Positions 32,600 through 43,430 of a DNA stretch of 64,000 bases are shown in pieces. The DNA comes from Paracamarosporium sp. OC-R06-R3 (taxonomy: Eukaryota > Ascomycota > Dothideomycetes > Pleosporales > Didymosphaeriaceae). The position numbers and the translations under genes are program-made. The notes under the pieces are model-generated. The model saw nothing but the letters and a program-made list of their open reading frames with translations, ran no database searches and was not told the origin of the DNA. The stretch covers positions 1-64,000 of the forward strand of contig JACVRA010000274.1 of the NCBI GenBank assembly GCA_019828545.1. The letters are read 5' to 3'. How positions within the stretch are numbered: the first letter of the stretch is position 1; each line of letters opens with the position of its first letter.

Positions 32600-34217
32600 T
32601 TGTCCTAGTAGTGGATCCTGTGGATCTTTGCAGAGCAGATCAGGGGCGAATACGTTATGTATTCTGGAACCCTAGGGCAGCTTTTCCGTCGACCTCGTGT
32701 GGTCATCTCTAATTCCAATCGGCCAGACCATGCTTCTGCTGCCGGATTTTTCACCATAAGCAGAGCAAGCTGCCCCACGAGTGCCTCGACCCGTGCCACC
32801 TGCGCCGCTACCTACACGCCTAGTTGTACCTTCGCCTCCTCAACAGTTCTGTTCTCGGTCTTGGTCTCGATCAATACAGCAATAGTTCGAGCGCGCAGAC
32901 CCTCGTAGCCAACGTGGTTGATAGAATTAGTCAGTATGTTGATAATGGATGATATAATGTCGCGTGCGGGACCGGAGGGTTCGAGATAAATGGTATAGTC
33001 GACGATCTTACTAGTTGTAAGGTTGTTCGAATGTGTGGGGCGATATTCGGGTGTGATTCTGGCTGTAGTTCTGAATGGTGTTAGTCTGCTCAGTAAAGCT
33101 CTTAGAGCGTCCTAAGTCGCGGATGGCCGGAAAAGTACTTGTACACTTCAAAACCCAACACTCGTCTTATTATTTCCTAACGCTAGCTCTAACACCTTGG
33201 CGTGCACCCGATTGTTCCACTCGGTCTCGTGGTCCCGGTTTACCGAACACCGGTGCGACAGCAAGATGATGTCTTGTATGGTCCGTAGCTCCTATAGTAG
33301 CTCGTCTATTGGCCTTTTATCTGATGTGTCGAACTGGTGTTGCTTTACGTTGCCTATGTTAGCCTCCGCTAACCGTTGTTTGAGTCCCGTAGGTACCACA
33401 GGCCCGTCGCCCATATCCTCCAGCTTCTCCAAGAGCGCAAGCCCGTTTCCACCGAGCTGCTCCCGTTTCGAAGCGTTCGTGTTCGCTAAGTGTGTGTATA
33501 TGACTCCATTTCCAACGTTCTATAACGAAGTAATTTTCTTGGGGCTAGCCGAGCGATTGGAAGACTGTGACTGCGTGTGCGATTGTGTGGGCGAACGGGC
33601 CAGGAGGTCGTCGTCGTCTATAATGGGCTGGTTAGAAAGAGCCGCTTTGTATGAAAGATTAGGAATAGGATATGCGCTGCGTGCGAAGCGGTCCGGGCGA
33701 GGCGTGGCATCATTGATATCGTCAATATCGTTGGAAAAATACGCGTCGTCGGGAAATTGGCGTTGGTTTTTTAACGGCGAGGGATTGCGTATGCGCTTCT
33801 TGTCAGTGCTCTTTTTCGGCCGCGACGCATTGCTCTTGGGGAAGGTATGAATATATTCTGGTCGTTGACCGCAATCTCGCCTAGTACAACACGGCGTGGC
33901 TTCTTTCGCGGGCGCGGGCTCATGTAAGTGTCGGGCTGTCGTCGCTTGTAGGTGCGTAAGGAAGAGGGATGTGGCTGAGTACGGGCGGGAGGTTCAAGTT
34001 CGCGGATCCAGGCGGCGACTGAGATCGAATGCATTGAGGGCGGGGAGTAGTGGAGAGGGATAGGATGGCTCGGCGTAAAGTCGATGTTGTTGTGGTGGTC
34101 CGGGGGCGCAACCGTGAATTGGTGGTTGCGCCTGCGTGTGAAGCGCCGACCCGCCGACCCGCCGACCCGCCGACCCTCCAAGCTCTCGGCGAAAAACATC
34201 CTATCCTCTACGACCAA
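32600..34217 (-). pseudogene. PD-(D/E)XK nuclease-like domain protein (PF20516 type), RIP-inactivated
   Basis: Reading the minus strand gives the layout of this fungal family: a start near MHSISVAAWIRELEP, a basic Ser/Pro-rich stretch, a helical part (NGLALLEKLEDMGDGP, ETEWNNRVHAKVLELALG), and the nuclease-like core with VDYTIYLEP, GLRARTIAVLIETKTE (the ExK pair) and EEAKVQLGV-stop-VAAQVARVEALVG. Breaks: TAG at 33520-33522 and 33292-33294 (where Gln is expected), TGA and TAG close to 33150 and 33110, TAG at 32813-32815 (Trp expected), and a frame change near 33845. All stops fit C>T or G>A. In this family intact members are common in fungi; their role is unknown. Confidence 0.75.
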
Positions 34218-34887
34218 ACTACCACATAAGTACAGTAATTAAAAGTATATAAGCTACTAGTTTTAATCAGCGCTAACCCTGTAAATAGGTGGCCGCGAAT
34301 CCATCACCTTGTTCAGATGCAGTATTTTCGTTCCTCAAGTTCGCGAAAGCCACAATTATCGCCGTCTGTGCCACTCAGCCGGATATGTAACGCAGGATTT
34401 TCACTTTGTAGAATGAAATAGGGAGTCTTCGTTCAAGCGTCATTCGATGTCAGCATGTACAAGAAATAGCACTATTCTGGCGCGTTATTATCGTATGCGC
34501 ATCGTTCATGTCTGCCCGTTTAGAAACCCCTCTACTCAGTCCGGATCTCAGGTTGAGGAACCGCATCGTTGGTGAGCAGCCCCACAGTTTTTGTCGCTTC
34601 CCTAAGATGCTGACCCACGATTAATCAAGACTCAGCAACTCAGTTCATGGAGCTTACATGGACTCCAACTATCCCATCCAAGCAATTACGAAAATACTGC
34701 TTCCTCTGGAGTACTTCCCCTCCGCAGTTACATCCAAGAACTTCTATATCGATCTTGAGCAAGTTATTTCACTCTTAGTCTCGCGTTATACTATCTAGTC
34801 CTGCTTAAGACGCATTTGGAAAGACACCAAGCTATCACGACAGTGAGTGCACTGCGGTGTGGCGGACGTATGTTTCTTGTCGCGACC
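34218..34887. other. Spacer, no gene seen
   Basis: Contains AT-rich sequence and no supportable gene; it includes the presumed promoter of the gene at 34888. Confidence 0.5.
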
Positions 34888-35652
34888 ATGGCCTACCAAA
34901 TCATGTACACGTCCACCCCAATCACCTATTCAGTCAACTCTGCCACAGCTGGAAGTTCGTCTGGCGATGCTCTGGGCGGGAATGCTCCAGCTCCAGGCGG
35001 GAACGCGCCGGTGACTCTTCCTCTCGCAGGGGCGAATCCTTCATCCACCAGCATCACCCACGTAGTCGCGCTCGATGAAGCGAACCGAGAATACTGTGCC
35101 AACAGCACATTAACATTCTCAAGGATGCGAGTCACCATCCATACAACTGGGGCATGGCCCAATTCTCCCCACAGCGACAACCATGTCACCATCCTCCTGA
35201 TCCTGAATGAGGGTGGAACTGTCCAATTCAATATCAGGACTAATGAAAGGGCTAAAAGGGGCCAGCTTGAATGGAAGCGGGGGAACTATCAGCACTCGAA
35301 CTCAGAGATCATATTTCTCAATTACGATCTCGGTGCGGTGGTGCTCGTCAAAACTCTGTATGGGGCAATCCGAGATGAATGGGCCCTTCACCAGTATCTC
35401 TTTTCGGCTGGCGGAACCCGCTCGCAGCTTCGAGATTTACCGCTCATTGCTTACCTGGTGAAGCTTCTCGCTCCTGCGATGTATGGCATCCGATACTCAA
35501 AGGTTTCCCTTGCATTCCACGGTACCAAACCATGTTTGGGCTATCTTCTCGAAGTGGTATTCTCGTACTGGCGCGGAGAGACCGAACGCTATCCTTCAAG
35601 GAACGTTTCAGGACTATACGGAGTGGTAGAACGATTGGTACGGCGAAGATGA
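34888..35652 (+). CDS. Hypothetical protein, DUF7770-like
   Basis: Start chosen at the ATG in ACCATGG (34888); an in-frame ATG at 34870 is possible. About 254 residues. A low-complexity Gly/Ala/Pro stretch (LGGNAPAPGGNAPVTLPLAG) is followed by a globular part: DNHVTILLILNEGGTVQFN, LEWKRGNYQHSNSE and DEWALHQYLFSAGGTRSQL. The pattern of a hydrophobic strand with a Gly-Gly turn, then a Y.FS.GG.R motif, resembles fungal DUF7770 proteins; this is a pattern-level match only. No signal peptide or membrane helix is clear. Function unknown. Confidence 0.5.
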   Translation: MAYQIMYTSTPITYSVNSATAGSSSGDALGGNAPAPGGNAPVTLPLAGANPSSTSITHVVALDEANREYCANSTLTFSRMRVTIHTTGAWPNSPHSDNHVTILLILNEGGTVQFNIRTNERAKRGQLEWKRGNYQHSNSEIIFLNYDLGAVVLVKTLYGAIRDEWALHQYLFSAGGTRSQLRDLPLIAYLVKLLAPAMYGIRYSKVSLAFHGTKPCLGYLLEVVFSYWRGETERYPSRNVSGLYGVVERLVRRR

Positions 35653-35970
35653 GGAGGACGATGAAGAAGACGAGGACCAGAATAGAGAAGAGATAAAGCA
35701 ATAGAATAGTATTCGGTTGGAAGTATTGGAAGTTCTGTAGCACCCCAGCCAAGGATGCAGAGCTCTCTTGATAAGGCTGAATTGGATTCGCCGCCTTATA
35801 TCTTACTTTAAACCTCCTCTGCGTTCGTTGTCTGATTGCTTCTTGTTTTCCCCTTCCTTGACCGAGTTGCTCTTTTACTCTTCCTTGGGTGGGTCATTCC
35901 AGGCGGGAGTGGAGGCTTGAATACTTGTGTTCGACTGACCTAATCAGTAAACTACAATATTGAACCATGG

Positions 35971-36797
35971 CTATATGTATCTCTGCCCGAGATAGTAAGC
36001 TCGTTTCAATAGCTGAGCTTGAAACTTCTCACCCTCTTCAAGCTCGCATAACAGCCCCAGGAGTTTAGTATTCCATATATTAATTTCTATAGCTGTTCGT
36101 TCGAACAGTCTCGGGTAAACGCCAGCAGAGTTCCAGTCGATGAGGCAAAGCGAGCCGCCCTCCAAGACGAGAATGTTTCGGGGAGCGATATCGAGATGGT
36201 AAAAGACTAACGGATAGCTGGCAAGGTAGAGATGGGTTAAATTTTTCAGCTGTCTCTTGTTGTAGTATTCCTCGATGTCCGATATGTTAGAGGGGGCAAT
36301 GGGATCGTAGTCCAACCATAGCTGGCCAACAGCAATGCTTTCATAGAGAGGTCTAGGTTTGACTTGTTGCACTTGTTTGAAAAGCTTCAAAATCTTTGCC
36401 ATTGGCTTCAAGAAGGCATCAGAGTCCATCGTGGAAGAGAGGGGCTAGGCATTGATGTATTCCATGATAAGACAGCCGTCAAGTTCACGGACAAAGAAGT
36501 GATAGACTCGGAGAACTCGTATGATCGCCGGATCAAGAATCTCGCATGCTAGCTGTTGGTTTGCGGCCTCAAACTGACTAACACTGAATCCGCACTTGAC
36601 AACTGCATCTTCTAAAATCTTAATAATCGAAAGTCTTCCATCTAGCTCACTGATGACCTCTCGATCCGGGTTAGAACGTAAGCAATGCTGGATGATTTCA
36701 TGTTCGGTTGCCGTGCTCCATTCAATCGTCATGATTGCGTTTTCTGGTTTGCTCAGAAAGGGTACGTCTCGGAATGGAGTTGCGGGAAACCTATAGG
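35971..36797 (-). pseudogene. APH/kinase-like phosphotransferase with one in-frame stop
   Basis: Protein-like from FPATPFRDVPFLSKPENAI (after a CTATAG acceptor at about 36797) through LDGCLIMEYINA to a TAG at 36445-36447, then on in the same frame: PLSSTMDSDAFLKPMAKIL, catalytic loop VFYHLDIAPRNILVLEGG, metal-binding LIDWNSAGVYP, ending GQRYI. The catalytic residues (HxDxxxxN and DW) are intact. The stop could be a RIP change (CAG>TAG), a sequencing error, or a sign of two pieces. The 5' exon(s) could not be traced. Family: aminoglycoside-phosphotransferase/choline-kinase fold, common in fungal accessory regions; substrates unknown. Confidence 0.65.
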
Positions 36798-37777
36798 TTT
36801 GGTCAGTGTTTCAGTGTGACGTAGGCAGATACTCTACCTCAAAGTGCAGGACACGGCTCTGCAACTTTATGCAGTGGCTTAGAAGCAGTGACTGCATCCC
36901 AGTAGTGGGACTGCCTTGCGTTTGTATCAGCCGACGGGCCGATTGATTCTCCGCCTCCCTACTCAGCTTCAATGAATACTTTCCACTGAGTGCGATGGAT
37001 GACATCCAACACGATAGTTGCGAAGCAGCTTCATGTGCCTCTACACTAACGTTTGAGCGATCAGTTCTGGGTCCAAGGCGAGGGAACACACTTGTCGTGT
37101 CCCTTTAGACCCTCGTAGCACAGGGAATGCTGTTTGCGAAACGCCGTCGTGCGGGAACGCATGCACGCCGAGCGAAAGAGACTGGAAAAATTTTGTACCG
37201 ATTGAAAATCGGCGACTCTGAATAACATATAATCCAAATGCCTACTCAGCCTCATCATATCATATAGAAATATGCGAAGCGGCGGCACTTTCCATATGTA
37301 TAGCGTCATCTCCAAGAGTCGCAACACTTGCGTCCCCCCTTGCCATTCTCTCCCCGCCAGCCAACCCCCTAGACTACTATCAACAGATTTGTGTAATGGA
37401 TTTTTTGTCCGTGAGGACGACGATAAGTTTGAAGGAGTTCCACACATTCAACTCGCATAGGTGATGTTCAAGACTCGTCGACCCGACAAGCCCAAGGTTA
37501 GTCCTACACGAGCTAGCCACTTTTCTCTTACTCCAATACCAACATGTGACCGTTTGGTATGTTCTTTATCCAGCTGAAGTACAATATCCGGGTTCTACTC
37601 CTACGTCTTGACGCAAGTTTTGTTGAAAGTAGGTAGCCAAAAAGTTGGCATCATTGAAATGTAGAAGTGGAGTGAAAAAGTGATAGATTGTTATGAGCGG
37701 GGATCGCCTAGAAGTTATAAATGGTTGTATTTCTACAAGGCTCAAGGCAGAGTAAAGGGAAAACAACGTGTAGACTA
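36798..37777. other. Spacer left of the transposon, no clear gene
   Basis: May hold the 5' exon(s) of the phosphotransferase-like gene; open frames here do not resemble any family I know. Ends in the TA target duplication at 37776-37777. Confidence 0.45.
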
Positions 37778-37827
37778 ACGTGTCCGTGCACGCAATGCGC
37801 ATGTTCGCGCAATGCGCACCCCAACAC
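37778..37827 (+). repeat. Transposon terminal inverted repeat, left
   Basis: 50 bp identical to the reverse complement of 40011-40060. It contains two direct copies of cgcaatgcgca, 18 bp apart, possibly transposase binding sites. Confidence 0.97.
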
Positions 37828-39259
37828 TTTTTAGCCAAACTTCTTAATCCTATAACTCCACCACTATGGCTCCAATCGAGGATGCGCTTGCTGAAATTAA
37901 ATCTTTACAGCCTAGAGAAGAGTTCTCGTATAAAAAAATAGCTAATAAGTATGGTGTATGGCGCTCTACCTTGACGCGGAGGCACTAGGCTGAAACACGC
38001 TTACGCAAAGAGCAAGCAGCTATACAGTAAAAGCTTAGCCTATAATAAGAATAGGAGCTTATATAGTATATAGAAGGGCTTACAGCACGTTACTTACTAC
38101 CTACAAGAGAGATGATACGAAATTTTGCGTTAATAATAGCTAAGGAGCTAGTGAGCGAGAGCTGGGTTACGCGCTTTATTAACTAATACAGCATCCAGCT
38201 TATCTCTTAATGGGCAGCCGGCATAGACAGCAATCGCCACCAAGCCGACTTAGGGGATAAATACAGCCTGTATCTTGATCTCCTAGGTGATAAGATCAAG
38301 GAATACGATATTGAGCCTCGTTATACGTACAATATGGATGAAAAAGGCTTCCTTATTAGTATCATTGGCCAATTAAAACGAGTGTTTAGTAGACGTATGT
38401 GGGAGAATAAAGAGGTTAAAGCATCTCTGCAAGATGGCCCTCGCGAATGGATTACCCTCCTAGTATGCATGTGCACTGATGGATCTGCCTTGCCGCTAAG
38501 CCTTGTCTATTAGTCTACTAACAAGGACATCTAGTCAAGCTGGGTTAAGGATATCAAGGCAGGAAAGCATAGCGTACACGTCTCCTCTTCACCCTCAGGC
38601 TGGACAAACAACGATATCGGCCTTGGCTAGCTTGAGTAGGTGTTTGATCGCTACACCAAGGCGAAGGCTCAACGATCTTACCGACTACTTATCCTAGATG
38701 GCCATGGATCTTATGTTACTATGGATTTTATCGAGTACTGCGATAGGAATAGAATCCTTTTAGCCATGCTTCCCCCTCACTTGACGTATACGCTTCAGCC
38801 GCTTGATGTAGTGCTCTTTAAGCCTCTCTTATCAGCCTACTCAGCCGAGCTTACGGCCTACCTCTAAAAGAGCCAAGGCCTAGTTCCTATTAAGAAAGGC
38901 GACTTCTTCCCTCTCTTCTGGAAGGCCTGGACAAGCTCCTTCTAGGAGGAGATAATTCTTAAGTCTTTTAAGGCTACTAGTATATTACCTTTTAACCTAG
39001 AGGTTATACTTAAAAGATTTACCAAAACTACCTAAGATAAGCAGGAATCACGAGAGAGCTCTACATTAGTACTTAGTAGATCTAACTAGCGTAAACTAGA
39101 TCGCCTCGTGCGAGCTGTAGTAAAGAACTAGGGTAGTAAGGATGCATAAAAGCTTAGCTACTTACTTTACTATATCTTAGTTTAAAATAAGTGTCACGTC
39201 ACGGGTAGTAGCAATGTAGACTCGACTTAGGGGAATCGATAATAGATTGTAGGATAGAC

Positions 39260-39312
39260 NNNNNNNNNNNNNNNNNNNNNNNNNNNNNNNNNNNNNNNNN
39301 NNNNNNNNNNNN
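39260..39312. other. Assembly gap (53 N) inside the transposon
   Basis: Run of N in the 3' third of the transposase region. Confidence 1.
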
Positions 39313-40010
39313 CCGTGTAGGGTGAAAACAGGTACTCTTTACCTGCCTATGTGACAATAAGCTACTTTACTATGAGATTAACGGGCTTAAGGAGGCACTA
39401 CTAGTTAAGAAGAAGCATAAGAAGAAGGGTAAGCATCTTAACCTTTAGTAGCGTTAAGAGTACTATAGGGGAGTAGTCCTCTAGTTACTAAGGAAGGTTA
39501 GGGAGGCTCGTATACGCCAGTCCATAAAGAAACAAAAGGAGAAGGAGTAGAAGCTTTAAAAAGCTGAGATAGCTAAGCTAAGGAAGGCGGCTAAGCTATA
39601 TAAGGAGAAAATAGTAGAGGAGAAGCGTGTGGCGCAGGAGGAGGCTAAGAAGGAGAAGGAGAAGGAGAAGGCTAAAAAGGTAGTAGAGCGTGCTTACTAG
39701 AAAGAGGCTTATAATGCAGCTAAAGCTCTACAATCTACCTAAAGGGGTAAGAGAAAAGCCTTGCAGCCACTTTAGTAGAGCAACAAGCGTTAGAAACGTA
39801 TAGTTAACGCTATAGCTACTAAGGAGGCCTTAGGTGCTGCATTAGCAGCTCTACTTAAGACTACGCGGCAGGGCCGCAACGTTAAGCTTCTAGATAGATT
39901 TTTATAGCGTAAGTTAATTGCAAGCATTGATATAGTACTATACTAAAAAATCTTACAATACTAGCTAGTATGTGTAGCTCTAGAGCCTTATTTCCTGCAT
40001 TGCTATTTTG

Positions 40011-40060
40011 GTGTTGGGGTGCGCATTGCGCGAACATGCGCATTGCGTGCACGGACACGT
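40011..40060 (-). repeat. Transposon terminal inverted repeat, right
   Basis: Perfect 50-bp partner of 37778-37827, followed by TA at 40061-40062. Confidence 0.97.
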
Positions 40061-40309
40061 TAAGGGGGATTGCACCGTGGCTGCGGGAGGGCGTGAGATA
40101 GTGCGGCTCTGCGTACAAAGTCGCCGACCACCAAGAGGGGAGGGTTAGCAGAGACACTACTTGCGTTTCTACTACGACGCCCTGACCAGCAAGGAGCGCG
40201 GCCATGGCAGAAGGCAGAAGGCAGAAGTGTTGCAGTCAAAATGACCCTATATAAGCCCTTCTATCCACTAGGCTAAAAGTGTTCACTTTTGCCGAATTTC
40301 CTACCTCAA

Positions 40310-40372
40310 CAAGAAGGCAAAAGGCAAAAGGCAGAAGGCAAAAGGCAAAAGGCAGAAGGCAAAAGGCAGAGG
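40310..40372. repeat. 7-bp microsatellite (aaggcaa/aaggcag)
   Basis: About nine head-to-tail copies of aaggcaa or aaggcag; a short related run (agaaggc) lies at 40206-40228. Confidence 0.95.
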
Positions 40373-40453
40373 GCAACCATGTGGGCACTTGTGCAAAAAG
40401 CACTATGGAGTTTTGGAAGAGGCTGATCGAGGCTGCGACTACAATGGCATGGC

Positions 40454-40795
40454 CTACCGAACAGCAGGCTTTCCATGACCAACCATTGAGAAACGGAGAC
40501 CTATAACGAAGAGTCAAGCATCTAATGGATCACAACTTGCCTGATTTTCGCAAACAACCCTAAAAACAATGGTCGTGGCGTCTGCGGAGATTATTTTGCC
40601 TGTTCATTAGCCATTTACTTAGGTCTACCGAACAGCAGGCTTTTCATAACCAACTATTGGGAAACGGAGACCCATAACGAAGAGTCAAGCATCTAATGGG
40701 TCACAGCTTGCCTGATTTTTGCAAACAACCCTATGAACAACGGCTGTGGCGTCTACGGAGATTATTTTGCCTGTTCATCAGCCATTTACTTAGGT
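40454..40795. repeat. 171-bp direct duplication with C/T divergence
   Basis: Copy 1 40454-40624, copy 2 40625-40795, both starting ctaccgaacagcagg and running to the conserved catttacttaggtct. Most differences are transitions (ccatgacc/tcataacc). No coding content recognised. The surrounding spacer 40061-42608 shows no gene I can support. Confidence 0.85.
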
Positions 40796-41363
40796 CTTAC
40801 TCAGCTACCATTCCGCGTTAGCCTCGGCTTGATGCCAAGAGTCCGACCCCATATCTTGGCACCCCATGTGCTAAACTGCTTTCAGAGTTGCGCAGCCCAC
40901 CCAAAAAGGTTCAGTCCATTTTGTCACCCACTGTTCTATCCCGTTGACAAGCAGGCAAAACAGCGCGTCACTGAATCAAAGTATCGTCGCCTTTTTCAGG
41001 AGGGACGGTATTGTCAAGAAGGCGCCGACGCAATCCTTACGCGCTAGTCAAAACTGCATCTCCCCTCCAGATCACAACCAGGCTTTTCTCTGTACACCCA
41101 CTCCTACCTACCTTGCCATGCTGACCCTCCAGGCACAGCGACTGCGAGGACTTTGTATACTGTCTCTATACGACTCTTCTATCCAACGAGACCTTTTTGC
41201 ATTGCCGTTAAAAGGCCCTGTTACGCCGCAGCTGCGAGAGCTACTCATGTTGCGTCGGCTGAGTTCACTAATGTTGGCCCGGACAGCACACTAGGGCCTT
41301 GTTTCGGTAAGAAAATCCTATCTAAGACCTTCCACATGGAAGTTGGAATAGGCGCAGAGAAAC

Positions 41364-41424
41364 CAGGCGGACTAGGCGGACGAGGCGGACGAGGCGGACG
41401 AGGCGAACTAGGCGAACCAGGCGC
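41364..41424. repeat. 9-bp minisatellite (ggcggacga)
   Basis: About seven units, ggcggacga with ggcgaacta/ggcgaacca variants at the end. On the plus strand it would encode Gly-Gly-Arg-like triplets within a 166-codon open frame (41153-41653) that I cannot support as a gene. Confidence 0.85.
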
Positions 41425-42608
41425 CATGTCTGGGCATATGACAGACCACCAGCGTACTTGCCCACACGCTAGTTTCCTGCCTACATCGAAGACGCGTCGA
41501 GGAATCGTTGCTGGTACAGTAGGTAGATACGAGAAACTCGCTATCCAGCACCCATGTGGAAACAAGGTGCAATTGAATGAGCCGAGAAAACTCTTGTTTG
41601 GATTTGGGCATCGAGCTACCCCTTTTCTCGCAGGGTGGTGCTCCCTGCTGTAGTATTACTCGGCATTGTATTTGGAGGGACTGGCGGAAATTGAACGGCC
41701 ACTGGCAGCATGTCAGAATCGCCGTCTTTGGTCGACATAGTGAAGAAACAAAATGTAGCCTCCTGGTTTACGAGCGTCAGGTACAGCATAGGGTATGCTG
41801 AGCCGTTCTTTTGAGACTCTCAGGTGGACACGACGTACACTTGTCTTGTGATGGGAAAAGCACGACGTGAACGAGTCAGCATCTTCTACCACGCCGCTAC
41901 TGTGGGCTGAAAGAAGCACGTCTAGTCGTCACATACTTTGCGCCGCCAAGTTGCACCACGGTACGGCCTACAGCAAAGCCAGGTCCCATCTACAACTCGG
42001 TTGAAGAGAACGGGCTCACAAAGTAGTGTTTCGCCCACTGCGAGATCAGGCTTCAGTGGAGAAGTTGTCGGACTATTTCGGGATTAGAGTGAGTGAAGGG
42101 GGCTGTTCAATGGGGCAGTCCGGACAGACCCAAGGTTCGCCCAATGTACGGCCAACACAAACCTGTCTGAAATGAGGATGCATGCAGTGACGCTGGTATG
42201 ACGAGGGTGTGTAGGAACGAGCACTCGGCATGGAAAGTCGCGAGTCTGAAGACTCTGCAGCCACAATGAAGGAGTGAATTGAGTGAAAAACAAGCGACAA
42301 TCTAAGTAATACTACACCAGTAAAAACACAATCTGATCCTCCGCCGCGTCCGCTCAGCAGAAGCCCCTAAAAAAGAAAGACCCTGACTCACGCTAGTCAA
42401 CAGCGAAAGAGTGAAGTAAAGAAGAAACACGCGTCAATTTAGACAATATACACTCGTAAAAATACAATCCAGTCCACCAACGCCACAATCCAGACATAAA
42501 ACAAAAAAGAACCACGCACCAATTTTAGTCCAATCCAATTCACCGCCACACACATCCACAGAAGTCCCAGCCAAGAACGATCCGTCCCGTCAAGCCAACA
42601 GACGAGCC

Positions 42609-43430
42609 TCACACCGGCCTCGACGCCAACTCACGAAAGTACTGATCGACCTCATTCCCTGGCAACAGATGAATCCCACTCCTCATCACCTTCGCATGCC
42701 TCCTCATCTGTAGAAGCTCTCCGATCTTCTCCCCGGCAATGAGCTCGATCCAATGCCAGGACTCGTCCGATAGTAGTCCTGGAGTCCCACTCCGATTCAG
42801 CTTGGCCAGAATCTCACGCGGAGACTTCCATCCCACGCGTACGCCCTCGTCAGCGGATTTCTCGTGGCCGTCCATCATGATGTCGTCGTTGGACGGATAG
42901 ATCGTTTCGTCGTCGGAGTCGTTTTCGGAGTCGTCGCCATCGTCCTGTACACATATCTCTTCATCCGCCTCAATAAGCATCTTCTCCTCGTCCGGGATCA
43001 TCGCCGCAATGTACCGCAGCTTTCCAGGATAGTGCTTCAGTCCATCCCAGAGGTTCCGCATCCCACAAAGAGTCACGCTCGCTGCGTTGCCCCCCTCTCC
43101 AGACCGGTACATCAAGTACCACGTGCGGCATGGCGCGAGCCGCTCCTCGAAGCGCTGACCATCCGACAGCCAGGCGAGGTCGTAGTAGAACCCGGCGTGC
43201 CTGGAGCATGTCGCCATGATGTTGCAGGTGCACAGGACGGTCACGGAGATCGGGTAGCCTGCGTAGAGGCTGGCCTGGATCGGCCAGAGGATGGCACAGT
43301 ATCTGCCGGTTTCAAAGCGTCGTCTGCAGGGGATGGGGATGGAGAGCGTGTGGTCCATTACGTCGGGGCGGGGGAGGCCGTTCTCGTCGTCGATGCAGGC
43401 CTTGCCGGTGAAGGACTCGAAGTAACACAT
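42609..43430 (-). CDS. Hypothetical protein
   Basis: The start is taken at MCYFESFTGKACIDD; the frame is open upstream but that part (Ser/Thr/Pro-rich, simple) looks like 5' UTR. 273 residues. The N-terminal half is rich in Cys and His (LCTCNIMATCSRHAGFYYDLAW, shown by C/H spacing CxC...C..H), perhaps a metal-binding fold; the middle is highly acidic (QDDGDDSENDSDDETIY); the C-terminus is basic and helical (GELLQMRRHAKVMRSG). Single exon. I do not recognise the family. No signal peptide. Codon-like structure with low-complexity DNA on both sides. Confidence 0.6.
   Translation of the reverse strand: MCYFESFTGKACIDDENGLPRPDVMDHTLSIPIPCRRRFETGRYCAILWPIQASLYAGYPISVTVLCTCNIMATCSRHAGFYYDLAWLSDGQRFEERLAPCRTWYLMYRSGEGGNAASVTLCGMRNLWDGLKHYPGKLRYIAAMIPDEEKMLIEADEEICVQDDGDDSENDSDDETIYPSNDDIMMDGHEKSADEGVRVGWKSPREILAKLNRSGTPGLLSDESWHWIELIAGEKIGELLQMRRHAKVMRSGIHLLPGNEVDQYFRELASRPV

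Larger units (their letters stand above)
37778..40060 (+). mobile_element. Fot1/pogo-type DNA transposon, RIP-inactivated
   Basis: 2283 bp including a 53-N gap. The terminal inverted repeats 37778-37827 and 40011-40060 are identical over 50 bp, begin ACGTGTCCGTGCACG, and are flanked by TA (37776-37777, 40061-40062), the duplication typical of Tc1/mariner-pogo elements. The transposase frame begins at about 37866 (MAPIEDALAEIKSLQ, then the helix-turn-helix KIANKYGVWRSTLTRRH). The DDE core shows NMDEKGFL, LLILDGHGSYVT and PPHLTYTLQPLDVVLFKP. More than ten in-frame stops, mostly TAG/TAA where Gln is expected, make it dead. Confidence 0.93.

Noticed and set aside
41153..41653. 166-codon plus-strand frame with collagen-like Gly-rich part
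   Set aside because: The Gly-rich part is a 9-bp minisatellite and the rest lacks any recognisable feature.
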